A stretch of DNA of 64,000 nt. Source: Kribbella catacumbae DSM 19601 (GTDB lineage Bacteria > Actinomycetota > Actinomycetes > Propionibacteriales > Kribbellaceae). The notes under the pieces were generated by a model. The model saw only the letters and a list, made by a program, of their open reading frames with translations. It ran no database searches and was not told the DNA's origin. Both the position numbers and the translations under genes were made by a program. Positions 16,468 through 25,665 of the stretch are shown piece after piece. The stretch's first letter is position 1; each line of letters starts with the position of its first letter. The stretch spans positions 81,113 to 145,112 of the forward strand of contig NZ_AQUZ01000021.1 in NCBI RefSeq assembly GCF_000372465.1, written 5' to 3'.

Positions 16468-18415
16468 GCGGGCGAAGCTCGCGGACGCCCAGCACTCAGC
16501 AACTAGCGGCCGGGCGGGCGGACACGCTGCGAGTGAGCGGTGGCTGGACCGTGGACCGAGGTTGGTGAGTGGTGGGCGTCCGGAGCCCCAGCCCATCAAT
16601 ACCCCGACCCGGGGGTGGGGTGCCGCGCTCGCGGGAGCCGGGCGGGTGCCAGATTGATGGCCTCCGCGTCCGCGCGGTACCGGGATAGGGGGGCGCGAAC
16701 CTCGCCCACCCGGTACTCAGGGCGGCGGGGCGAAGCTCGCGGACGGCCAGCACTCAGCAACTAAGCGGCCGGGCGGGCGGGCACGCTGCGGCTCAGGGGT
16801 GGCTGGACCGTGGACCGAGGTTGGTGAGTGGTGGGCGTCCGGAGCTCCAGCCCATCAATACCCCGACCCGGGATGGGGTGCCACGCTAGCGGGAACGCCG
16901 CGGGTGCCGGATTGATGGCCTCCACATCCGCGCCGTACTGCGCCAGCCGCCACCCCCGGTACTCCGAGCGCTAGGCGGCAACGTCCCCGGACGCCCAGCC
17001 CATCAACACCCGAACCCCGCCGGGATACCGCGCTCGCGGGAACGCCGCGGGTGTCGGACTGGTGGCCTCCGCGTCCGCGCGGCACCGGGATAGGGGGTCG
17101 CGAACCTCGCCCACCCGGTACTCAGGGCGGCGGGGCGAAGCTCGCGGACGGCCAGCACTCAGCAACTAGCCGCCGGGCAGGACGGGCACGCTGCGGGTCA
17201 GCGGTGGCTGGACCGTGGACCGAGGTTAGTGAGTGGTGGGCGTCCGGAGCCCCAGCCCATCAATACCCCGGCACGGGGTGGGGTGCCACGCTCGCGGGAG
17301 CCGGGCGGGTGTCGGATTGGTGGCCTCCGCGTCCGCGCGGCACCGGGACAGGGGGCACGAACCTCGCCCACCCGGTACTCAGGGCGGCCGGCGAGGCTCG
17401 CGGACGGCCAGCACTCAGCAATTAGCCGCCGGGCGGGCGGGCACGCTGCGGGTCAGGGGTGGCTGGACCGTGGACCGAGGTTGGTGAGTGGTGGGCGTCC
17501 GGAGCTCCAGCCCATCAATACCCCGGCCCGGGGGTGGGGTGCCGCGCTCGCGGGAGCCGGGCGGGTGCCAGATTGATGGCCTCCGCGTCCGCGCGGTACC
17601 GGGAAGGGGGTCGCGAGCCTCGCCAACCCGGCGCTCAGGGCGGCGGGCGAAGCTCGCGGACGCCCAGCACTCAGCAACTAGGGCCGGGCAGGGCGGACAC
17701 GCTGCGGGTGAGCGGCGGCTGGACCGTGGACCGAGGTTGGTGAGTGGTGGGCGTCCGGAGCCCCAGCCCATCAATACCCCGACCCGGGATGGGGTGCCAC
17801 GCTCGCGGGAGCGGGCGGGTGCCGGATTGATGGCCTCCGCGTCCGCGCGGCACCGGGAAAGGGGGCGCGAACCTCGCCCACCCGGCGCTCAGGGCGGCGG
17901 GCGAAGCTCGCGGACGCCCAGCACTCAGCAACTAGGACCGGGCAGGGCGGACACGCTGCGGGTCAGGGGTGGCTGGACCGTGGACCGAGGTTGGTGAGTG
18001 GTGGGCGTCCGGAGCTCCAGCCCATCAATACCCCAACCCGGGATGGGGTGCCACGCTAGCGGGAACGCCGCGGGTGCCGGATTGATGGCCTCCGCGTCCG
18101 CGCGGTACCGGGAAGGGGGTCGCGAACCTCGCCCACCCGGTACTCAGGGCGGCGGGCGAGGCTCGCGGACGGCCAGCACTCAGCAACTAGCGGCCGGGCA
18201 GGGCGGACACGCTGCGGCTGAGCGGTGGCTGGACCGTGGACCGAGGTTGGTGAGTGGTGGGCGTCCGGAGCCCCAGCCCATCAATACCCCAACCCCGCCG
18301 GGGATACCGCGCTCGCGGGAGCGGGGCGGGCGCCGGATTGATGGCCTCCGCGTCCGCGCGGTGGCGGGTAAGGGCTATGGCACACACCCGGTACCTCGGG
18401 GGCGCCGAAGCTAGG
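16468..18415. repeat. Tandem array of ~256-bp units, about seven copies
   Basis: Using the landmark CACTCAGCAA, copies begin at 16493, 16751, 17156, 17412, 17668, 17922 and 18178, with periods 258, 405, 256, 256, 254 and 256. The long second unit contains an extra partial copy of the middle segment, and the last is cut at the galactosidase stop. Within each unit CCCATCAAT pairs with ATTGATGG about 55 nt later; variants (ATTGGTGG, TGGTGG) keep pairing through G-U. GGGCGTCCG also pairs with CGGACGCCC in several units. Since 256 is not a multiple of 3, reading frames rotate from copy to copy, so the many open frames here are not genes. Some runs (CCCGGGGGTGGGG) could form G-quadruplexes. Confidence 0.9.
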
Positions 18416-20945
18416 CGGGGAGGGTGCGGCCGGTGCGGGCCGGGAGGTTGAGGCGGGTGCCGTCGAAGAGGGGGTGGCCGTTGTGGTGGATGGTCAGGGA
18501 CTGGTCGATCGGGCTGACGTTCAGGACGTGGATGAGCCGTTGGCCGTCGGGGGTCGCGGTCGAGGTGAGCACGATGCCGGGGTGCGGGGCGTCGTGGGTG
18601 TGGCGTGGGTGGACCTCGAGGCGGGCGAGCAGACCGGTCCAGAAGTCGAGGTGGGCCGGGTAGTCGCAGCTGAGCACGATCGCGCGGCCCGCTCCGGCGC
18701 GAAGGTCAAGACCCACAGCGGCCCCCGTCGAGGTATCGCGAACGAGCACCTCGCCTGAGGTCCAGTCGAGCCCTTCGTCTGAGGTCCAGTCGAGCACCTC
18801 GCCCGAGGTCCGGTCGGGCATGTCGTCTGAGGTCCGGTCGAGCCCTTCGTCTGAGGTCCGGTCGGGCATGTTTTCCGAGGTCCGGTCGAGCCCTTCGTCT
18901 GAGGTCCGGTCGGGCATGTCTTCCGAGGTCCGGTCGAGCCCTTCGTCTGAGGTCCGGTCGGGCACCTCGTCCGAGGTCCAGTCGAGCACCTCGCCCGAGG
19001 TCCGGGCGAGCATGTCGTCCGAGGTCCGGGCGAGCATGTCGTCCGAGGTCCGGGCGAGCCTTCCGTCTGAGGTTCGGGTGGGTGGCTCGGCTGAGGTTCG
19101 GGTGGGTGGCTCGGCTGAGGTTCGGGTGGGCGGTTCGGTTGGGGTTCGGGTGGGTGGCTCGGTTGGGGTTGGGGTGAGGGGCTGGAGGGTGCTGACTCGT
19201 ACTTCGGGGGAGGTTTTGGTGCGGGCTGAGGGGAAGAAGTGCGGGGTGGCGTTGACGAGGGGGCCGGGGTGTACGCCGAGGGCGTCGGCGAGCGTGGTGC
19301 AGGGGGTGCCGTCGACGTCGCGGGTGGGGAGGACGCCTGCCAGCAGTAGGCGGCCGCCGGCGTGGACGAAGTCGGCGAGGCGTTGCTGGACCGAGGCGGC
19401 CAAGGTGGAGGCAGAGGCCAGGACTATCGCGCGGGAGGTGTCGAGGGGTGCTTGCAGGTTGATCGCAGGGAAGGAGAAGCCGGCCAGCAGCAGCGCGCGG
19501 GCGACTATGTCTCGCGAACCCATGCCGCGGAACCGCTCCAGGTCGGCGACCACCTCACGCCGTACCGCGTCCCCCGGGTGGCAGTACTCCGTCAGGTAGT
19601 GGTCCGGCACGAACCCCAGCGCGAGGTCGTCGTACTCCTCGTCCATGTCGGCCAGCAGCGGGCCGATGGCGCGGAGTTCGGAGACCGTCTCGGCGAGAAC
19701 CTGATAGCTCGGGTTCAGCTGTCCCTCGGGTCCCACGGGAGCGCTGAAACCGTGGCGTTCACCCGTGAAGGCGATCCGGTCGTTCCCGTCACCGGCCGGG
19801 ACGTCCAGCGGCGGATTGTGCCCGCCGGCGAACAGGTAGTAGTTGATCAACCGGTTGCCCTGGGCAACACAGAGCCGAGTCTTCAAGGCCAGCGCCGAGG
19901 GCGGGACCTGGCGGCTCAGGTCTTCACCGTAGTCACCCAGACCAGCCTCGAACTCCAGCGACGTCAGCGGCTGGTCGGAGTCGTGAACGGCGGCCATGAA
20001 AGCGTTGCCCACATAGAGATCCGCGACGTTCTCGACGGTGAGATCACCCAGGTAGTGGTCAGATCCCGAGGTCATCTGCGGCTGGCCCGAGTACGTCGGA
20101 TAGAGCTGGCTGATCCCGATCGGATACGTCCGGCCGCGACCGTTTCCCGTCCCGTGCAGGTTGATCAGGAACGGCACGCCACGCACTCCGTGCGACTCTG
20201 CCTCGGCGCGAAGGAAGGCGACGTAGCGGGAGTACCGATCGCGCTGGAAGACGGACAGTTCGTGATGAAGTTCGAGCGAGCCCGCAGGAGGCGTCCGAAC
20301 CCCGGCGGCGTCCAACCCAGGCAGAATCCCCTTCTCCCGAGTCCACGCAAGAAACTCCCCGACTGCGGCTTCGGTCAGGTCGGGCGAGTTCGTCACCCAG
20401 GACAGCATCCCGATCTCGTTGTCCAGCTGTACGGCGACGACCGGCCCGCCCACAGTCGCCAATCGTGAAGCCAGCAAGGGCATCACGCCCGCATACCAAC
20501 GCCGTACCGACGCCAGGTACGCCGGTGCGAGGTAATCCACATCCCGGGTCGGAGCAGCCGCCCCATTCCACCCGACGGACTCCACCTCAAACGAGTAGAC
20601 CGAGAACGGCAACCCCTCGTTCTTCAGTTCGGCCATCACGAACGGCCCCGGGCGGGCGATCACCCGCAACCCTTTCTCCTCAGCGAGATCCAGGAATCCC
20701 GCCAGGTCCCGGTACTGCGAAGTCCGCCCCGCCAGGTCCAGCGAGCCATCGGGCAACTCGTGCACCAGCCACGGCATGTACGTCGCCACCGCATCGCAGC
20801 CGGCGGCCACCAGCAGATCCAACCGGGACGCCCAGTCCGGCCGGCGCAGCCGGAAGTAGTGCACCTCCCCCGACATCATCAGCACGGGTTGCCCGTCCAC
20901 CAGCAGGCGGCGCCGAGCCAGGCGGACGTCGTACGGATCGCTCAT
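18411..20945 (-). CDS. GH35-type beta-galactosidase with internal octapeptide repeat
   Basis: 844 aa from ATG 20945, chosen because GGAGAGG lies 6 nt upstream; the frame extends to 21002 without a site. N-terminal (beta/alpha)8 barrel: LLVDGQPVLMMSGEVHYFR, then VVAVQLDNEIGM with probable acid/base E177, and SLEFEAGLGDYG holding the likely nucleophile (about E331 or E333). A glutaminase-like domain follows (IVLASASTLAASVQQRL). About 18 octapeptide units, coded by 24-bp DNA repeats, interrupt the C-terminal part before the final beta domain. It lacks a signal peptide, so it acts on imported galactosides. Divergent from the lacI-ABC importer operon with a shared operator region. Activity is assigned by motif only. 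Confidence 0.82.
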   Translation of the reverse strand: MSDPYDVRLARRRLLVDGQPVLMMSGEVHYFRLRRPDWASRLDLLVAAGCDAVATYMPWLVHELPDGSLDLAGRTSQYRDLAGFLDLAEEKGLRVIARPGPFVMAELKNEGLPFSVYSFEVESVGWNGAAAPTRDVDYLAPAYLASVRRWYAGVMPLLASRLATVGGPVVAVQLDNEIGMLSWVTNSPDLTEAAVGEFLAWTREKGILPGLDAAGVRTPPAGSLELHHELSVFQRDRYSRYVAFLRAEAESHGVRGVPFLINLHGTGNGRGRTYPIGISQLYPTYSGQPQMTSGSDHYLGDLTVENVADLYVGNAFMAAVHDSDQPLTSLEFEAGLGDYGEDLSRQVPPSALALKTRLCVAQGNRLINYYLFAGGHNPPLDVPAGDGNDRIAFTGERHGFSAPVGPEGQLNPSYQVLAETVSELRAIGPLLADMDEEYDDLALGFVPDHYLTEYCHPGDAVRREVVADLERFRGMGSRDIVARALLLAGFSFPAINLQAPLDTSRAIVLASASTLAASVQQRLADFVHAGGRLLLAGVLPTRDVDGTPCTTLADALGVHPGPLVNATPHFFPSARTKTSPEVRVSTLQPLTPTPTEPPTRTPTEPPTRTSAEPPTRTSAEPPTRTSDGRLARTSDDMLARTSDDMLARTSGEVLDWTSDEVPDRTSDEGLDRTSEDMPDRTSDEGLDRTSENMPDRTSDEGLDRTSDDMPDRTSGEVLDWTSDEGLDWTSGEVLVRDTSTGAAVGLDLRAGAGRAIVLSCDYPAHLDFWTGLLARLEVHPRHTHDAPHPGIVLTSTATPDGQRLIHVLNVSPIDQSLTIHHNGHPLFDGTRLNLPARTGRTLPA
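18739..19180 (-). repeat. 24-bp coding minisatellite (octapeptide repeat) in the galactosidase
   Basis: About 18 head-to-tail 24-bp units of the type GAGGTCCGGTCGGGCATGTC encode octapeptides in three blocks: (P/S)(T/A)EPPTRT, then SDDMLART, then alternating SDEGLDRT / S(E/D)(D/N)MPDRT with SGEVLDWT variants. The frame is kept throughout. The neighbouring blocks are more alike than distant ones, as expected from slippage or unequal crossing-over. Confidence 0.92.
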
Positions 20946-21012
20946 GTGTGCCTCTCCACCGACCGCGACACCCGTGCCCTTGCCGCTGGTCTGGTTCCTC
21001 ACATATGGTCGC

Positions 21013-21034
21013 TGAAACCGGTTACTGCAACGTT
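21013..21034. promoter_or_regulatory. LacI-type operator between galactosidase and lacI genes
   Basis: GAAACCGGTTAC (centre CG) is a near-perfect LacI-family palindrome, and GCAACGTTAC follows at once as a second, related site. Both lie between the divergent starts (20945 minus, 21052 plus), so the regulator can repress both arms. Confidence 0.7.
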
Positions 21035-21051
21035 ACGGCGGGAGGTCGCGG

Positions 21052-22044
21052 ATGAGCAACAAGAGGCTCACGGTGCGCCAGATCGCCGAGATCGCGAACG
21101 TCTCGATCGCCACGGTGTCGCGGGTCTCCCGCGGTACCGGGCAGGTCAGCCCCGAGACCCGGGAGCGTGTCCTGCGCGTCATCGAGGAGCACGGTTACCG
21201 GCCGAACCAGCTCGGCCGTGCCCTGGCCGAGCAGAAACACGGCGCGGTGGCGATCGTCTTCCCCGGCCTGGCCGGGCCGTACTTCTCCGAGCTGATCCAG
21301 GGCTTCGAGTACGAGGCGATGGAGACCGGCGCCAGCGTTCACATCGTCGGAACGCACCGGCGCGCGGCGGCCGACGACGACGTCCTGGCGATGTCCGCGC
21401 GGGTCGACGGCATCGCGGTGCACGGCGGCACGATCAAGGAGGAGACGCTACGCCGGCTGGCCGCCGACGTGCCGGTCGTGGTGCTCGCCGGGCGGCCGCT
21501 CGACGGCATCCCCGCGGTGCGCGCCGACAACTCCCGAGTGGCAGAGCTGACCCGGCATCTGCTGGTCGACCACGGCTATCGCCGGCTCGCGTTCGTCGGC
21601 AACCCCGACGGCTCACCCGACGTCACCGATCGCTGGGAAGCTTTCAGGCAAGGGCATCGCGACGCCCGGGTGCCCGCACCGAAGACGCCGGTGAAGATCG
21701 GCTTGCAACAGTCCGACGGCGTGATCGCGGCCGGCGAGCTGTTCGAAAGGGCCAACCCGCCTCGCGCGATCGTCTGCGCCAACGACGAGACCGCGCTCGG
21801 CGTCCTGATCGGCGCCCTCGGCCGCGGCCTCAAGATCCCCGGCGACGTCGCCATCACCGGCTTCGACGACGTCGCCATGTCCTCCCTCGTCCAGCCCGGG
21901 CTGACCACGATCAGGCAGCCCATTCGCGAACTCGGCGCGGTCACCGCCCGCCTGCTGCTCTCCGGACTCGGCGAGCCGGGCGCGGTGATGGACACCGTGC
22001 TCGCCACCGAACTGGTACTGCGGGGCAGCTGCGGCTGCCGCTAG
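21052..22044 (+). CDS. LacI family transcriptional regulator
   Basis: 330 aa. N-terminal HTH residues 6-27 (TVRQIAEIANVSIATVSRVSR) and hinge (GYRPNQLGRALAE); periplasmic-binding-protein-like effector domain (AIVFPGLAGPYFSELIQG, then AITGFDDVAMSSLVQPGLTT). GGGAGG 7-8 nt before the ATG. First gene of a five-gene operon with the ABC importer and divergent from the galactosidase, so a sugar (probably a galactoside) is the likely inducer. Confidence 0.95.
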   Translation: MSNKRLTVRQIAEIANVSIATVSRVSRGTGQVSPETRERVLRVIEEHGYRPNQLGRALAEQKHGAVAIVFPGLAGPYFSELIQGFEYEAMETGASVHIVGTHRRAAADDDVLAMSARVDGIAVHGGTIKEETLRRLAADVPVVVLAGRPLDGIPAVRADNSRVAELTRHLLVDHGYRRLAFVGNPDGSPDVTDRWEAFRQGHRDARVPAPKTPVKIGLQQSDGVIAAGELFERANPPRAIVCANDETALGVLIGALGRGLKIPGDVAITGFDDVAMSSLVQPGLTTIRQPIRELGAVTARLLLSGLGEPGAVMDTVLATELVLRGSCGCR

Positions 22045-22067
22045 CGCCTGACAGACAGGAGCAAGGC

Positions 22068-23750
22068 ATGAACCGCCCATCATTCCTCCGGACAGCGATC
22101 GTCGCGCTCGCGACGACCTGCACCCTCGTCGCCTGCACCGGCACCAGCGGGACCAATGGCAGCGGCGGCTCCGGCCCAGCTGCGGCGAACGGCATGGTCA
22201 ACTTCCTCGACTACGGCGACTTCGGCGGCGGCACCGCCCCGCAGGCCAACTACAACCCGTACCTCGAGGCCACCCGGCTCGGCGCCGTCGACTATGTCTT
22301 CGAGAAGCTCATGCTCTACGACAACTTCTCCTGTACGCCGAAGCCGTGGCTGGCCACCGAGTACAAGTGGACCGACCCCAAGACGCTGACCTTCAAGCTC
22401 CGCGACGGCGTGAAGTGGAACGACGGGAAACCCTTCACCAGCAAGGATGTCGCGTTCACCTTCGACCTGCTGCACAAGCACTCGGCGCTCGATACCCAGG
22501 GCGTCTGGCGCTACCTGTCGGCGGTCGAGGCCACTGACGCGAGCACGGTCACCCTCAAGTTCAAGGATCCCGGCGCTTCCACCTTCACGCTGATCACCAA
22601 CGTCTACATCGTTCCCGAGCACATCTGGTCGCAGCAGGCCGACCCGGTGAAGTTCGTCAACGCGCAGAACCCGGTCGGTACGGGTCCGATGAAGGTGAAG
22701 TCGTTCAACCCGCAGCAGCTCACCATCGAGCGGAACCCGGACTACTGGCAGGCAAGCAAGGTCCAGGTGCAGGAGATCCGCTTCCACAAAGCCGATGCGG
22801 GTGGCGCTGTCGAACAACTGAAGCTGAGCCGCGGCGAGTACGACACGAACGCGATGTTCGTACCGGACATCAAGAAGGCGTTCGTCGATCGCGACCCGAA
22901 GATCAACCACTACTGGTACCCGCCGGGCGGTTCGATCAGCGTCTACCTCAACCTGACCAAGGCGCCGTTCAGCGACGTGGAGTTCCGCAAGGCGCTGACC
23001 ACCGCGTTCAACCGCGACGAGATCGTCACCAAGTCCCAGCTCGGCTACGTCGAGAAGGCCAGCCAGACCGGCCTCGTCGTGCCGGGGCAGGAGAAGTGGT
23101 TGCCTGCCGATCTCCAGGACCAGGGCCGGATCTCCTACGACGCCGGGAAAGCAGACGCGGCGTTGACCGCGGCCGGCTACAAGAAGGATGCCCAGGGCAA
23201 GCGCCTGGGCAAGGACGGCAAGCCGCTGAAGTTCACCTTCAAGGTGCCGGGCAGCTACGTCGACTGGGTCTCGGCCGCGCAGATCATCGTCAAGGACCTC
23301 AAGAGCCTCGGCTTCGACGTCGCGATGGAGACGCCCAACCCGCCGACCTACGAGAGCGACCGGGCGGTCGGCCGGTACGACCTGCTCTTCGGCGTGCACG
23401 GTGGGTCCTGCAACATGTTCCGCAACTTCTCCGAGCCGCTGGGCAGCGACCAGAGCGCGCCGATCGGGCAGAAGGCGGCGAGCAACTTCGTTCGCTGGAA
23501 CGACCCGGCGACCGACAAGCTGCTCGACCAGTTGCGGCTGGCAACGAGCGACGAGGAGCAGAAGCAGGCCGTCGCGGGGCTGACCAAGGTGATGGTGGAC
23601 CAGGTCCCGATGATCCCGCTCTGGTACGGCGCGAAGTGGTTCCAGTACCAGACCGACAAGGCGGTCGGCTGGCCCGACGAGAAGAACCCGTACGCCGCAC
23701 CGACTGACAACCTGCTGGTGCTGACCAACCTCAAGCCGGCCGGCAGCTGA
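22068..23750 (+). CDS. ABC importer substrate-binding lipoprotein, family 5 (DppA/OppA-like)
   Basis: 560 aa from ATG 22068 (AGGAG upstream). Signal peptide with lipobox LVAC (C23), so it is a lipoprotein on the outer face of the membrane. Family-5 features: KLMLYDNFSCTPKPWLATEYKW, LRDGVKWNDGKPFTSKDV, a VGTGPMKVKSF segment, and ALTTAFNRDEIV. Members bind peptides, but several actinobacterial and thermophile relatives bind oligosaccharides; the lacI/galactosidase context argues for the latter here. Confidence 0.92.
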   Translation: MNRPSFLRTAIVALATTCTLVACTGTSGTNGSGGSGPAAANGMVNFLDYGDFGGGTAPQANYNPYLEATRLGAVDYVFEKLMLYDNFSCTPKPWLATEYKWTDPKTLTFKLRDGVKWNDGKPFTSKDVAFTFDLLHKHSALDTQGVWRYLSAVEATDASTVTLKFKDPGASTFTLITNVYIVPEHIWSQQADPVKFVNAQNPVGTGPMKVKSFNPQQLTIERNPDYWQASKVQVQEIRFHKADAGGAVEQLKLSRGEYDTNAMFVPDIKKAFVDRDPKINHYWYPPGGSISVYLNLTKAPFSDVEFRKALTTAFNRDEIVTKSQLGYVEKASQTGLVVPGQEKWLPADLQDQGRISYDAGKADAALTAAGYKKDAQGKRLGKDGKPLKFTFKVPGSYVDWVSAAQIIVKDLKSLGFDVAMETPNPPTYESDRAVGRYDLLFGVHGGSCNMFRNFSEPLGSDQSAPIGQKAASNFVRWNDPATDKLLDQLRLATSDEEQKQAVAGLTKVMVDQVPMIPLWYGAKWFQYQTDKAVGWPDEKNPYAAPTDNLLVLTNLKPAGS

Positions 23751-23751
23751 C

Positions 23752-24747
23752 GTGCGCTACTTCCTCCGGCGCGCGGGGTTCTTCCTCGCCACGCTGTGGG
23801 CCGCGATCACGCTGAACTTCCTGATCCCGCGGCTCCAGCCCGGCGACCCGGCCGAGGCGATCGTGTCCCGGCTGGGTGGCCAGAGCCAGGCGATCGACCC
23901 GGCGCAGGTCGAGTCGATCCGGAAGATGCTCGGTACGCCGGACGGCAACCTGCTGACGCAGTACGGGGACTATCTGGCGGCGGTGGCCCGAGGCGACTTC
24001 GGCATCTCCTACACCTATTTCCCGTACTCGGTCACGCACATGATCGGGCAGGGCCTGCCCTGGACGCTGATCCTGGTCGGCGTCACACAGGTCGTGTCCT
24101 TCGTCGCGGGCACCCTGCTCGGCGCGTGGGCGGCGTACCGGCGCAACAGCCGGGTCGACTCGGTGATCACGCTGGGGTCGACCTTCGTCGGCACGTTGCC
24201 GTTCTTCTGGCTCGCGCTGGTGCTGATCTACGTCTTCGCGATCACGCTCAACTGGTTCCCCACCGGCGGCGGGTACGGCGGCGGCAGCGATCCCGGCTGG
24301 AACTGGCTGTTCTTCTCCGACGCCTTCCAGCACAGCATTCTGCCGGCCGTCTCGCTGCTGATCGTCGGCCCGATCGGCTGGATCATCGGGATGCGCAACA
24401 ACATGGTCCAGACGCTCGGCGAGGACTACGCCCGGCTCGCCCGTGCCAAAGGTCTGCCGCGTCGCCGCGTCGCGCTCACCTATGGCGCGAGGATCGCGGT
24501 CCTGCCGAACGTCACCGGCTTCGCGATCGCGCTCGGCGGCATCCTCGGCGGCACTGTCCTGGTCGAGTCGATCTTCAACTACCCGGGCCTCGGCCGGATG
24601 ATGCTCGAGGCCGTCTCGAACCGCGACTACCCGCTGATGCAGGCGCTGTTCCTGTTCATCACGGTCGGTGTGCTGATCGCGAACCTGCTCGCCGACCTGC
24701 TGTACGGCGTACTGGATCCGCGCGTCCGGCGGGAGGAGGCCGGATGA
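23752..24747 (+). CDS. ABC importer permease, DppB/OppB type
   Basis: 331 aa, six membrane helices. N-terminus RYFLRRAGFFLATLWAAITLNFLIPRL is typical of OppB. The EAA-like cytoplasmic loop is EDYARLARAKGLPRRRVALTY. GTG start one base after the binding-protein stop; its own stop overlaps the next start (ATGA), showing translational coupling. Confidence 0.93.
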   Translation: MRYFLRRAGFFLATLWAAITLNFLIPRLQPGDPAEAIVSRLGGQSQAIDPAQVESIRKMLGTPDGNLLTQYGDYLAAVARGDFGISYTYFPYSVTHMIGQGLPWTLILVGVTQVVSFVAGTLLGAWAAYRRNSRVDSVITLGSTFVGTLPFFWLALVLIYVFAITLNWFPTGGGYGGGSDPGWNWLFFSDAFQHSILPAVSLLIVGPIGWIIGMRNNMVQTLGEDYARLARAKGLPRRRVALTYGARIAVLPNVTGFAIALGGILGGTVLVESIFNYPGLGRMMLEAVSNRDYPLMQALFLFITVGVLIANLLADLLYGVLDPRVRREEAG

Positions 24748-25664
24748 CCACGTCGCTGCCGATCCAGCCCGTTGACACCGAGCAGGCCGAGGTCGCCGCC
24801 GTCGAAGCGGCGAGGGCCACCAAAGTGCCCGGGTGGTTCGTCATTCTCTGGCGCAACCGCAAGTGCCGTATCGGCTTGGTGATGCTCGCGGTCTTCGTCT
24901 TCGTCGCCCTCCTCGCACCCGTGCTCGCTCCGTACGCGCCGCGCGACAACAGCTTCACCGCGTCCGTCGGTCCCAACGGCAGCAACTGGCTGGGAACCAC
25001 CGCCCAAGGCGAGGACGTCTTGTCCCAGCTCGTGTACGGCGCGCGCACGTCCCTGCTGGTCGGCCTCGCGGCCGGCACGCTCTCGACGGTGATCGGACTG
25101 GCGGTCGGCCTCACCGCGGGCTACCTGCGCGGCCTGGTCGACGAGGTGCTCTCGTTCTTCATCAACCTCGCGCTGGTGGTTCCGGTGCTGCCGCTGATGA
25201 TCACGCTGGCGGCATACGCGCCGGTGAAGGGTCTGTGGCTGATCATCTTCGTCATCAGCATCACCGGCTGGGCCTACGGCGCCCGGCTGAAGCGCTCGCA
25301 GATCATCACGCTGCGGACCCGCGACTACATCACCGCGGCCAAGTTCGCCGGCGACTCGACCGCGCGGATCATCGTCCGCGAGATCCTGCCGAACATGACG
25401 TCGCTGGTCGTCGTCGGTTTCATGGGCGCCTGCCTGGGCGCGATCGGCGGCGAGGCCGGCCTGGCGTTCCTCGGCCTCGGCGACCCGACCACCACCAGCT
25501 GGGGCACGATGCTGAACCAAGCCAACACCGGCGGCGCGATGCTGACCGGCCAGTGGGCCTGGCTGATCGCACCCGGTGTCGCCTTCGCCGGGCTGATGAC
25601 GGCGCTGACGCTGATCAACTTCGGGGTCGATGCCCTGAGCAACCCTCATCTGCGGGAGGACTGA
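24744..25664 (+). CDS. ABC importer permease, DppC/OppC type
   Basis: 306 aa. Start ATG 24744 overlaps the preceding TGA and is preceded by GGGAGGAGG. The N-terminal cytoplasmic tail is about 45 residues, followed by OppC hallmarks (ANLA-like periplasmic segment YAPRDNSFTASVGPNGSNWLG, then GEDVLSQLVYGARTSL). The loop ITLRTRDYITAAKFAGDST contacts the ATPase. Forms the channel with the DppB-type subunit. Confidence 0.93.
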   Translation: MTTSLPIQPVDTEQAEVAAVEAARATKVPGWFVILWRNRKCRIGLVMLAVFVFVALLAPVLAPYAPRDNSFTASVGPNGSNWLGTTAQGEDVLSQLVYGARTSLLVGLAAGTLSTVIGLAVGLTAGYLRGLVDEVLSFFINLALVVPVLPLMITLAAYAPVKGLWLIIFVISITGWAYGARLKRSQIITLRTRDYITAAKFAGDSTARIIVREILPNMTSLVVVGFMGACLGAIGGEAGLAFLGLGDPTTTSWGTMLNQANTGGAMLTGQWAWLIAPGVAFAGLMTALTLINFGVDALSNPHLRED

Positions 25665-25665
25665 G

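Noticed and set aside
16493..18414. Many open frames of 60-170 codons across the tandem array on both strands
   Set aside because: They arise from a 256-bp GC-rich repeat whose period is not divisible by three; the same DNA is read in different frames in successive units and no ribosome sites recur.
18739..19180. Regular ~24-bp repeats that could be mistaken for a CRISPR array
   Set aside because: Units are directly adjacent with no unique spacers, stay in frame, and encode octapeptides within a long gene; no cas genes nearby.
20760..22067. Long in-frame extension upstream of the family-5 binding protein
   Set aside because: It runs through the lacI gene in another frame; signal peptide, lipobox and AGGAG place the start at 22068.
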